Part shown: in pieces, positions 1 to 5,353 of the stretch | Layout: each line of letters opens with the position of its first letter | Numbering within the stretch: the first letter of the stretch is position 1 | DNA from: Deltaproteobacteria bacterium | GTDB lineage: Bacteria > UBA10199 > 2-02-FULL-44-16 | DNA length: 6,035 nucleotides | NCBI GenBank assembly: GCA_016203825.1 | Contig: JACQMA010000058.1 | Span: forward strand, 1-6,035 | Direction: 5' to 3' | Notes under the pieces: generated by a model | Database searches by the model: none | What the model was told of the DNA's origin: nothing | The model's input: the letters and a program-made list of their open reading frames with translations, nothing else | Position numbers and translations under genes: made by a program

Positions 1-1
1 C

Positions 2-1279
2 ATGTACACCATCAATGCTCTTTGCGGCTCGATCTGGAAGCGTTTTTCGATGTGTGCCCCGATGTTTCAACCGATTCGCTTCTCAACTTTTCTCGACTGG
101 AAAATGCAAAAAATTGCTTCCCAAGAGGGAATGTTTCGTCTTCTCGATACCCCTGCGGAGTGGGAAGGCATGAGACAAATGTTGGCACGCGAGGCGAAAC
201 AAAAGAGGGACACCCCCGATGGAAGGGCAGTCCAAGAACTTCAGGCTCAACTCAATGCGGTCGACCCCAACATCCCTCTCGTGGTTGGCGGAGGAAATTT
301 TCCAGAAAGCTATTTTGTCTCCGCAACGATGCTTGTGAACGTCGAACAGGACCTCGCCGAGATCATGCGGCAGGAAGGAAATCCATTTCACATCGATACA
401 TTTATAGAAGACTACTGCGCCCGCCAGGTCCTTAAAAACGCCCTGCAGTCGGCAAGCACGGTCGAGCGCCTCTACATCGTAGAGGCCCTCGGTATTCTTG
501 AGGGAAGCGGTCAGGGAGAATTAGAACTCTCACCACTCCCATCATCGGTTGGCTCCCTCTCTGGTGGAGCACAAACATATCTCCCCTGCGATGAAGCGCT
601 CGGATTTCCCGCCCCCCTCTGGAACGCTTGGACTCAAGCGAGGATGTGGTGGAACAACGAAACGTGTCATCCTGATATCATTGGTGCTGTACCCCTTCTG
701 CGATTCTCCGAATCGTATGCCACGTTTACTATCTTCTATAACTCGAACCATAGTGCTCACCGGCAGGAATCGGTGATGAAACTTGATCAATCACAATGGC
801 AACGGGTGGTCGATGCATTCCATAGAGAACCTGTAAGAACCGTTCAAGAAGAACGGCGCGCGATCAAAAGAGCTGTGGCCGCCTTTGGCAAGATCGTCGC
901 CGATCTCACCCATGTCACGACGCCACCATTTGCCGATGGCGGTGCAATCGCCAAAGAACCTGTAACGCCAACCAGAGGCGGGGACGACAGTATTCTCTAC
1001 GAAGAAGACTGCATCAACAAATCCGACAATATTGCCCAATTGCTTTGGCACCTTCAACAAGCAGGGCTCCTTCAGTTTCACCACACCGATGTTACGGGTG
1101 CGATTGCCAAGAGTTCAAGGTTTCGCCATTTTGGGAATCGGATTGTTCAAAACGATACGGGAGAAAACTTCGTCGTCGATGCCTGGGTCGTTGCGACGGG
1201 CCAAGAGCCAGTCATTGCGCCAGAATTACCGTGGGCTCATGCTTACCGAGAACACATCCTCACGCTGGACAACCACTAG
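2..1279 (+). CDS. Protein with C-terminal transglutaminase-like domain (5' end open)
   Basis: The frame is open from the first complete codon, so the true start may lie left of the window; the ATG at 2 is only the first visible one and no ribosome site can be checked. As read, it is 425 aa with no signal peptide or membrane segment. Residues about 50-165 look helical, and a Gly/Ser/Pro-rich stretch (about 167-190) precedes a middle domain. From about 259 onward the protein resembles a proteobacterial family I remember as 'hypothetical'. Its C-terminus has the order expected of a transglutaminase-like fold: Cys337 at the head of a helix (EEDCINKSDNIAQLL), His376 (RFRHFGN) and Asp393 (VVDAWV), followed by GQEP and a Trp. 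The triad is seen in the sequence; cysteine protease or transfer activity is inference. An internal ATG at 776 with AGGA 7 nt upstream could give a 167-aa form with only this domain. The stop shares CTAG with the opposing ferredoxin gene. Confidence 0.75.
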   Translation: MYTINALCGSIWKRFSMCAPMFQPIRFSTFLDWKMQKIASQEGMFRLLDTPAEWEGMRQMLAREAKQKRDTPDGRAVQELQAQLNAVDPNIPLVVGGGNFPESYFVSATMLVNVEQDLAEIMRQEGNPFHIDTFIEDYCARQVLKNALQSASTVERLYIVEALGILEGSGQGELELSPLPSSVGSLSGGAQTYLPCDEALGFPAPLWNAWTQARMWWNNETCHPDIIGAVPLLRFSESYATFTIFYNSNHSAHRQESVMKLDQSQWQRVVDAFHREPVRTVQEERRAIKRAVAAFGKIVADLTHVTTPPFADGGAIAKEPVTPTRGGDDSILYEEDCINKSDNIAQLLWHLQQAGLLQFHHTDVTGAIAKSSRFRHFGNRIVQNDTGENFVVDAWVVATGQEPVIAPELPWAHAYREHILTLDNH

Positions 1280-1617
1280 GAAGCAGCTTCCTTTTGGTCT
1301 TTTAGACAATGTTTTTCGAGAAGCTCGAGGCAGTCGTTGGGCGAGACACCGTTATAAATCCGCTTTGGAGGACCGTCGTCGCCAGGCAAAAAGTCGCGCG
1401 TGCGATAGTCTTCCCACTGGTCGTCGGGAATGGGACCGATGATGAAAACATTGGGGCCGATTGTGCAGTGACCGTAACAACCACCGTCACCAATACAGAC
1501 GCGGTCACCTAAACGCTGCTTGCGAACGAGTTCGATAAACTTCTCTTTGACGTCTTTCGAGAAACGCTCCGAACAACTCTTCGTCTTGCAAACACAGATT
1601 TTGTAGCGTTGTATCAC
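1276..1617 (-). CDS. Thioredoxin-like [2Fe-2S] ferredoxin
   Basis: Predicted 113-aa cytoplasmic electron carrier of the thioredoxin-fold [2Fe-2S] ferredoxin family, related to the NuoE/HoxE cluster domain. Visible ligands are Cys10-x4-Cys15 (CKTKSC, after the first strand YKICV) and Cys47-x3-Cys51 (GGCYGHC), followed by the typical IGPNVFIIGP strand and a C-terminal YNGVSPNDCLELLEKHCL helix. Extra cysteines at 8, 41, 96 and 104 are not needed for the cluster. The length fits single-domain members of the family. The start is uncertain: GTG at 1617 is preferred because the fold begins only five residues later. In-frame GTG (1635) or ATG (1659, 127 aa) would add a poorly conserved-looking extension overlapping rlmE. 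None of these has a Shine-Dalgarno. No dehydrogenase or hydrogenase partner is visible, so the redox partner is unknown. It converges with the preceding gene and diverges from rlmE. Confidence 0.82.
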   Translation of the reverse strand: MIQRYKICVCKTKSCSERFSKDVKEKFIELVRKQRLGDRVCIGDGGCYGHCTIGPNVFIIGPIPDDQWEDYRTRDFLPGDDGPPKRIYNGVSPNDCLELLEKHCLKDQKEAAS

Positions 1618-1625
1618 GCATGGAG

Positions 1626-1653
1626 AATATACCACGTGGCGTACGATCGCAAA
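1626..1653 (-). promoter_or_regulatory. Candidate promoter for the ferredoxin gene
   Basis: On the - strand, TTTGCG (1653-1648), a 16-nt spacer and TATATT (1631-1626, five of six consensus bases) form a weak-to-moderate sigma-70-like promoter. The -10 box ends only 8 nt before the GTG at 1617, so initiation would be at or next to the start codon, consistent with the missing Shine-Dalgarno. It overlaps the ribosome-binding site and first codons of rlmE. The -35 match is poor. Confidence 0.3.
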
Positions 1654-2232
1654 GACCATTACTACCGACGTGCGAAGGCCGAAGGGAAGGCGTCGCGCGC
1701 GGCGTATAAAATTTCGCAACTCCACCGGCAATTTCATCTCTTTCGACGCGGCGACAAGGTGGTTGACTTAGGCTGTGCCCCCGGCGGGTGGCTTCAAGAA
1801 GTGTCGACGTTCGTCGGACCACAAGGAAAAGTCGTGGGGGTCGATCTCTTACCGCTGAAAATTGTTCTCCCCAAAAACGTGACGTTCATCCCTGGTGATC
1901 TTCGAACTCCAGGTGTCACCACCGCAATCCATGAGCGCCTCGGGGGCGAGGCCGACGTTGTCCTCTCCGACATGGCCCCCAACACCACGGGGGTTGCGTT
2001 TACCGACGCCTATCGGTCGTTTGAATTAGCAAAATTCGCCTTCGAGGCCTGTCAGCGGCTCTTGAAGGACGATGGAAAATTTGTCGTGAAGATTTTTACC
2101 GGTGATGAAGTGAAGGTGTTTCGTCAAACGCTCGCCGAATGTTTTACGACCGTCCAGATCGTGACCCCACCCGCCACACGCAAGGGATCATTTGAAATCT
2201 ACATCGTGGCCACGGGATACAAACAACGTTAG
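1636..2232 (+). CDS. rlmE: 23S rRNA (uridine-2'-O-)-methyltransferase RlmE (FtsJ/RrmJ)
   Basis: SAM-dependent enzyme that 2'-O-methylates the uridine equivalent to U2552 in the A-loop of 23S rRNA, a late step in large-subunit maturation. At 198 aa it is close to the usual ~200 aa. Residues 1-40 form the basic N-terminal region (DRKDHYYRRAKAEGKASRAAYK). SAM motif I is VVDLGCAPGGW (42-52), the acidic motif VVGVDLLP is at 66-73, and LSDMAPN is at 110-116. The K-D-K-E catalytic tetrad known from E. coli RrmJ is complete: Lys25, Asp112, Lys152 (VVKIF) and Glu187 (SFEIY). The GTG start at 1636 is chosen because GGAGA lies 9 nt upstream (1622-1626) and the protein then begins at the family's conserved start; TTG at 1609 is less likely. 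It is divergent from the ferredoxin gene (18 nt between start codons) and overlaps the next gene tail-to-tail by 4 nt (TTAG). It is not beside ftsH, as it is in enterobacteria. Confidence 0.96.
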   Translation: MAYDRKDHYYRRAKAEGKASRAAYKISQLHRQFHLFRRGDKVVDLGCAPGGWLQEVSTFVGPQGKVVGVDLLPLKIVLPKNVTFIPGDLRTPGVTTAIHERLGGEADVVLSDMAPNTTGVAFTDAYRSFELAKFAFEACQRLLKDDGKFVVKIFTGDEVKVFRQTLAECFTTVQIVTPPATRKGSFEIYIVATGYKQR

Positions 2233-2702
2233 GCCTCGGGTGGTGGCGGAAAGGCAATACCGAAGAGCATGCTTGCTACCGCAACTTTGAACGACACAAG
2301 GCGCCAAGCAACAATCAGCGCTAAGGCTCCAAGAAGGCCAGCTGAGGGACCGACATCGAAGCCTGGAATTGATCGCCCTCCACCACCACAACCTCCTCCG
2401 TTTCGTGCACGCATCATTTGCTCCAAAGCTCTTTCTCCGAATTCCTGAGCCGCCTGTTCGCGAACCCATGCTTCAGACATGCCAAGCTGCTGAGCAATTT
2501 CAGCAACGCGCGCATCCGTCAGTACTCCAACAATATACGGGTGCCCATCGTTGAGCCTTTTCCAACGAGCGAGATGGTCATTCCCATCGGGAATATTGGT
2601 CGCTTCATCTTGAGTGGAATGTGCTGCTGACGAGTCCTGCCATGATGCGAAAAGCGTTCTTCCCTGCCACAGCCGCGCAATGGGATCGCCACCTGATTGC
2701 AT
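2229..2702 (-). CDS. Small protein with HTH-like core and C-terminal membrane segment, unknown function
   Basis: I do not recognise this 157-aa protein. Residues 1-50 are polar and probably disordered (Ser/Asp/Gln-rich). Residues about 62-86 (TDARVAEIAQQLGMSEAWVREQAAQ) have the helix-turn-helix pattern, with A-x-x-L-G-M-S-x-x-x-V in the expected places. A helical stretch to about 100 is followed by a Gly-rich linker with one Cys (102-109, GGGCGGGG). The hydrophobic segment 121-151, interrupted by Arg134 and Lys139, is one long or two short membrane spans, and the tail is PPPPEA. The start at 2702 is fixed by AGGAGG 5 nt upstream. A GTG at 2729 would add nine residues but would translate through that ribosome site. 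The architecture would suit a tail-anchored DNA-binding or protein-binding factor, but that is inference; the HTH may instead be a protein-interaction helix pair. Its 5' leader is exceptionally structured (2703-2884). Confidence 0.72.
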   Translation of the reverse strand: MQSGGDPIARLWQGRTLFASWQDSSAAHSTQDEATNIPDGNDHLARWKRLNDGHPYIVGVLTDARVAEIAQQLGMSEAWVREQAAQEFGERALEQMMRARNGGGCGGGGRSIPGFDVGPSAGLLGALALIVAWRLVSFKVAVASMLFGIAFPPPPEA

Positions 2703-2707
2703 TTGGA

Positions 2708-2713
2708 CCTCCT
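2708..2713 (-). promoter_or_regulatory. Strong Shine-Dalgarno deciding the start at 2702
   Basis: The - strand reads GAGGAGG-TCCAA-ATG, a full AGGAGG with a 5-nt spacer. This selects ATG 2702 over the upstream in-frame GTG at 2729. It directly abuts the 3' arm of the candidate pseudoknot at 2715-2745. Confidence 0.75.
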
Positions 2714-2714
2714 C

Positions 2715-2745
2715 GCGAAGCACCATCACCCTTCGCTTTGGTGAT
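2715..2745 (-). promoter_or_regulatory. Candidate H-type RNA pseudoknot next to the ribosome site
   Basis: On the - strand RNA, AUCACC (2745-2740) pairs with GGUGAU (2730-2725). GCGAAG (2736-2731), which lies in that hairpin's loop, pairs with CUUCGC (2720-2715). Both stems are 6 perfect base pairs. Loop 1 is AAA (3 nt), the stems abut with no linker, and the last loop is GGUG (4 nt), which matches the classic compact H-type geometry. The final stem ends one base before AGGAGG, so folding could affect ribosome access. It does not match the preQ1 riboswitch consensus as I remember it. The pairings are seen in the sequence; folding and function are inference. Confidence 0.4.
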
Positions 2746-2787
2746 CCCCCACTTCAAGCGCTACCTCTCCTCATTTTCTTTTTCAAC

Positions 2788-2820
2788 AAAAAACCCCACT
2801 GAGCTTAAGCCCAGTGGGGT
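2788..2820 (-). terminator. Rho-independent terminator hairpin on the - strand
   Basis: A 9-bp stem (2793-2801 with 2812-2820, ACCCCACTG/CAGTGGGGT on either strand) encloses a short inner GC/GC pairing and a TTAA loop. On the - strand it runs directly into six T residues (2793-2788), then GTTGAAAAAG. On the + strand no T-run follows, so the terminator faces left. No - strand gene lies to its right, and the next - strand gene starts 85 nt further on at 2702. It therefore sits in that gene's leader, or ends an unannotated - strand RNA. Confidence 0.75.
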
Positions 2821-2826
2821 CATTAT

Positions 2827-2884
2827 GGGGAAAGGAGATGGGGGATGCGGGGCGGACGCTTGTCTCCTTTCCCCCACGTCCGCC
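2827..2884. repeat. Two interleaved inverted repeats (12 bp and 8 bp)
   Basis: A perfect 12-bp inverted repeat, GGGGAAAGGAGA (2827-2838) with TCTCCTTTCCCC (2863-2874), is interleaved with a perfect 8-bp one, GGCGGACG (2851-2858) with CGTCCGCC (2877-2884). The order is A-B-A'-B', so in RNA the stems are either alternatives or pseudoknotted. With only 2 nt to cross a 12-bp stem, the fully paired pseudoknot is sterically doubtful, so mutually exclusive folds are more likely. It lies between the - strand terminator and the promoter of the membrane-protein gene. Either an RNA leader or a DNA operator role is possible. Confidence 0.6.
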
Positions 2885-2895
2885 TTGGTCATTCG

Positions 2896-2924
2896 TTGAC
2901 ATGGAGGGCAATGCCTCTTACCTT
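2896..2924 (+). promoter_or_regulatory. Candidate sigma-70 promoter of the flippase-like gene
   Basis: TTGACA (2896-2901) is a perfect -35 box. A 17-nt spacer leads to TACCTT (2919-2924), which keeps the T, A and final T of the -10 consensus. Transcription would start near 2931, upstream of the ATG at 2970 but downstream of the alternative ATG at 2901, which supports the shorter protein. The spacer contains an imperfect palindrome (GAGGGCAATGCCTC, 2904-2917) that could be an operator. Confidence 0.45.
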
Positions 2925-2969
2925 GCACTTTCCTTATCGGATGTTCTTAAAAAGAGTTGCGTACTTTTT

Positions 2970-4019
2970 ATGGGCCCACTCGTCGGAAAACTGAAGCACC
3001 TCGCCCCCTGGATCGTAGCGGTGGCTATCTTTGCGTATCTCTTCAACCTTTACCCGCCAGGCCAAATTTGGGCAGCCTTGCGCTATGTCAATTTTTTGTG
3101 GTTTACGCTCTTTGCGATTGGCTATTTTCTCGTCGTCTACGTTGTTGACTGCTGGTCCGTGCAACACGTCATTTCAGGCTTAAGTCACCCGATTTCGCTG
3201 CGCGATACCCTGCTCGCCCGAGGTGTGACCTATCTCATCATGGTGATCAACTATCCCGCAAGCCAAGCGGCATTCGCGTATTACCTCAAACGCAAACGCC
3301 AAATTCCCATTTTTGATTGTCTGAGTATTTTCCTCTTTGTCATCATCGTCGACCTCATGTGGGTCGTGACTCTTGCCTTTATCGGCTCGCACTTTCAGCC
3401 GCTGATCGTTGGCTCCGTTGATTTCGCCCCCACCATCCGCATGGCGGCCATCGCGGTGGGCATTGGCTTTATCGTGTGGATCGGATTTTGGCAGCGCTGG
3501 CTGGGGCGTCTCTTCCGTATCAAAAAGAGATGGGGTTGGCTCGAGCGATTTCGCGCGCATCATGTCTTTGGGATTTTTCCGAAGGCAAAATTCAAGGATT
3601 ATCTCACGACAGCCGTTATGCGCATTCCCATTCACGTCAGTATTATTTTCTCTATCTACATTGTGGTCATGACCTTCGATGTCTTCATCCCGTTTGTGAA
3701 TATTTTGGGGACACTCCCCATTGTCCTCTTCATCGGCACGCTCCCTATCACCCCCGGTGGTCTTGGGACCACCAACGCCGCCATGGTCCACCTGCTCGCC
3801 CCCAGGATGCAGGGGGACATTTTTTCTCAAGGGATCATTACGCCCCAGGAACTCATGCTCACGGTGTCGCTCTTATGGATGTTTGCCAACTATCTCCTCA
3901 AAATACTCCTGGGGGTGATTCTCCTCAGATCCGTGTCCCGCGACCTTTTCCGGCCGACGGCCGATGTCCCCGAAGAGGTGGCCGAAAAGGAAGCGACCCA
4001 CCTCGGTGGAGCCATCTAA
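2970..4019 (+). CDS. Flippase-like polytopic membrane protein (MprF N-domain/AglD type)
   Basis: A 349-aa inner-membrane protein resembling the lysylphosphatidylglycerol synthase transmembrane/UPF0104 family, whose members include the MprF flippase domain and proteins near lipid or glycan-lipid export. Probable membrane segments are at about 12-30, 41-62, 117-138, 157-174, 219-237, 239-260 and 295-319, separated by basic loops (KRKRQ at 107-111, RIKKRWGW at 183-190). The family's most recognisable mark is the C-terminal TPGGLGTTNAA (261-271), followed by a helix and a last span ending in a charged tail. The transported lipid cannot be told from sequence. No C-terminal aminoacyltransferase domain is present, so it is not a full MprF. 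The start at 2970 gives the usual family length and lies downstream of the promoter at 2896. ATG 2901 would add 23 residues without a ribosome site, and anything further left would translate through the inverted repeats. The ribosome site is weak. Confidence 0.75.
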   Translation: MGPLVGKLKHLAPWIVAVAIFAYLFNLYPPGQIWAALRYVNFLWFTLFAIGYFLVVYVVDCWSVQHVISGLSHPISLRDTLLARGVTYLIMVINYPASQAAFAYYLKRKRQIPIFDCLSIFLFVIIVDLMWVVTLAFIGSHFQPLIVGSVDFAPTIRMAAIAVGIGFIVWIGFWQRWLGRLFRIKKRWGWLERFRAHHVFGIFPKAKFKDYLTTAVMRIPIHVSIIFSIYIVVMTFDVFIPFVNILGTLPIVLFIGTLPITPGGLGTTNAAMVHLLAPRMQGDIFSQGIITPQELMLTVSLLWMFANYLLKILLGVILLRSVSRDLFRPTADVPEEVAEKEATHLGGAI

Positions 4020-4054
4020 CCATCCGATCTTGTTTTTCTTTTTCAATTTTTTCC

Positions 4055-4083
4055 TTCCAAGACCTGACCAAAATCAGTACAAT
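4055..4083 (+). promoter_or_regulatory. Candidate promoter of the downstream four-gene unit
   Basis: In the 111-nt gap after the flippase-like gene, TTCCAA (4055-4060, weak -35), a 17-nt spacer and TACAAT (4078-4083, five of six bases) form a plausible sigma-70 promoter. Transcription would begin near 4090, about 40 nt before the next start codon. The T-rich tract 4031-4058 precedes it, with no convincing hairpin, so read-through from the flippase gene remains possible. Confidence 0.45.
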
Positions 4084-4130
4084 AGGGGCAGTGGCGTGAG
4101 AATTGCAGATTTCCTGGTCTTGTGGAGCAT

Positions 4131-4715
4131 ATGCCAAAAACCACGATCATCCAGGGGGCCGAGCTTACCGAGTATTTTCGGGGAAAAGTCCAGGCGGCGC
4201 TCGCCAACCAAAGTTTGATCATTAGTGAACTGACGGAGTTTTACCTCGTCAACCTCCTCCAAGAATTTCGACGCGCCAAAGAATTTCTCGAGCAGCCCAT
4301 GGCGCTGCTGCTGCTCGAAGCGATGAACGGTGACACCGCGACGCGTACGCGGTGCCTCAAACAACTCGGCGACAGCGCCCTCTACCTTTCGGGATACTTT
4401 TCTGACAGCCTCCGCAACAAACTCGTTGATCAAAACTATTACATCGCGATGGGTGGCAGCGCCTATGGAAGTCTCGCCGCAATGTTTGCGCCAGAAAAAA
4501 CATTTGCAGAAATTTTTGGGGAACTTGCTGAAAAGTTTTCACCGCTTGTCACGATCCTTGCCGAAGTGGCCCCATGGAATCAGGGGTCCGATGACGTCAA
4601 TCTCCTCAAGATGTATGAACGGTGGCTCGCCACCGGTGACGAACGGCTTCGTGAACTCCTCGAACGCAAGGGGATTACGGCAACACCCTTCTCGCCCGAG
4701 AGGAAGCTCCAGTGA
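4131..4715 (+). CDS. Conserved protein of unknown function, first of a coupled pair
   Basis: A 194-aa soluble, mostly helical protein with no signal peptide or membrane span. I cannot name its domain. The sequence resembles uncharacterised proteins I associate with Myxococcota and related 'Deltaproteobacteria'. The blocks that look most conserved are FYLVNLLQEFRRAKEFL (37-53), a central LGDSALYLSGYFSDSLRNKLVDQNYYIAMGGSAYGSLA (79-116) and FAEIFGELAEKFSPLVTILAEV (125-146), followed by LLKMYERWLATGDERL. The glycine-containing YYIAMGGSAYG turn between helices could be a binding site, but no known catalytic motif is visible. ATG 4131 is chosen with GGAG only 3 nt upstream (4124-4127); in-frame GTG 4122 would add three residues. 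Its stop overlaps the next gene's start (GTGA, 4712-4715), indicating translational coupling and probably a shared task with that protein. Confidence 0.78.
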   Translation: MPKTTIIQGAELTEYFRGKVQAALANQSLIISELTEFYLVNLLQEFRRAKEFLEQPMALLLLEAMNGDTATRTRCLKQLGDSALYLSGYFSDSLRNKLVDQNYYIAMGGSAYGSLAAMFAPEKTFAEIFGELAEKFSPLVTILAEVAPWNQGSDDVNLLKMYERWLATGDERLRELLERKGITATPFSPERKLQ

Positions 4716-5338
4716 TTGCCCTGCGCGTGCAGCGGCTCCTCATGCAACTCTACGGACTCCACCACATTCCGAATATTGACCAGCACCTCATCGCCACGAT
4801 CCCGGAAGGAGCTACAACCGTTGTCGGTCATCGGGATTTGCAACGCGAAGCCGTATTTGTCTGCGAAACGGGCGATGGTTTAGAAATCGGCGTTTACCTC
4901 GATCCCGCAATCCTCAAACGTTTGTCTCGTGGACACGCTCACACCCGCGCCGATGACTTGAGCTGCGTCGCCGAAGGCGTCAGTCATTTTATTTATCTCA
5001 CCGATCGGTATCTCGAGGGGAGAACGTGTACGCCGCTTGAATTGGAACTCCAAGCCGAGGTCGACAAATTTCTGACACGAGCCCTCTTGACGCTCGAATC
5101 AGATGGGCGTCCGCCGCGCGATCTTTTTTACCGTCAATTTGAAGGCGTTTCCTACGACGCGACGCTGAGCACCGATGAACGAACCCGTTACGAAACGGCC
5201 AATCACTTTGCCGCGAAATTCTGCCATGATCTCGCGGATCACTATCTGTACCCGTTCCGCCGTGGCGATCTCATCGACCACGTCCGTCCCTTCTTCCACG
5301 AAGGACTGCAAGAAAAGATTGCGCGGGTCATCCCGTAA
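4712..5338 (+). CDS. Conserved protein of unknown function, second of the coupled pair
   Basis: A 208-aa soluble protein without signal peptide or membrane span, not assignable to a named family from sequence alone. The GTG start at 4712 overlaps the preceding stop by 4 nt and has a good ribosome site inside the upstream gene (AGAGGAAG, 4699-4706), so the pair is very likely made together. The N-terminal half has alternating strands (REAVFVCETGDGLEIGVYLD, 45-64). The middle contains the distinctive VSHFIYLTDRYLEGRTCTPLELELQAEVDKFL (90-121), with a conspicuous ELELQAEVDKF helix. The C-terminal half is helical and rich in Tyr/Phe/His (YETANHFAAKFCHDLADHYL, 160-179). Acidic and His residues are frequent, but no recognised metal-binding or catalytic pattern stands out. 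A stoichiometric complex with the 194-aa partner is a reasonable inference, untested. Confidence 0.78.
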   Translation: MIALRVQRLLMQLYGLHHIPNIDQHLIATIPEGATTVVGHRDLQREAVFVCETGDGLEIGVYLDPAILKRLSRGHAHTRADDLSCVAEGVSHFIYLTDRYLEGRTCTPLELELQAEVDKFLTRALLTLESDGRPPRDLFYRQFEGVSYDATLSTDERTRYETANHFAAKFCHDLADHYLYPFRRGDLIDHVRPFFHEGLQEKIARVIP

Positions 5339-5353
5339 CACTATAAGCGCCCC

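Noticed and set aside
1..435. A second + strand frame opening the window, whose first ~45 codons look fairly protein-like
   Set aside because: I considered a frameshift at the left edge, but this frame soon becomes Arg/Gly/Ser junk, while the chosen frame runs unbroken to the triad domain.
1505..1822. 105-aa - strand frame with an ATG just upstream of the ferredoxin
   Set aside because: Out of frame with the cysteine motifs and overlaps rlmE; it is a shadow.
2761..2892. 43-codon - strand open frame (ATG at 2892) running through the terminator hairpin
   Set aside because: It has no clear ribosome site and its C-terminal half is simply the translated hairpin and T-run; a leader peptide is possible but unsupported.
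2814..2969. N-terminal extension of the flippase-like protein to 2814 or 2901
   Set aside because: It would translate through the inverted repeats and the promoter, has no ribosome site, and is Pro/Gly-rich sequence unlike the family; the 349-aa form from 2970 has the usual length.
3180..3830. 216-aa open frame on the - strand
   Set aside because: It lies wholly opposite the membrane protein, and its His/Asp/Glu/Arg-rich composition is what the complement of hydrophobic codons gives.
3998..4058. Terminator after the flippase-like gene (CCAC-CTCG-GTGG stem plus T-rich tract)
   Set aside because: The stem is only 4 bp, lies in the coding end, and is about 20 nt from the T tract, so it does not form an intrinsic terminator.
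3476..4099. 207-aa open frame on the + strand
   Set aside because: Out-of-frame shadow of the membrane protein, rich in His/Pro/Arg, with no motif or ribosome site.
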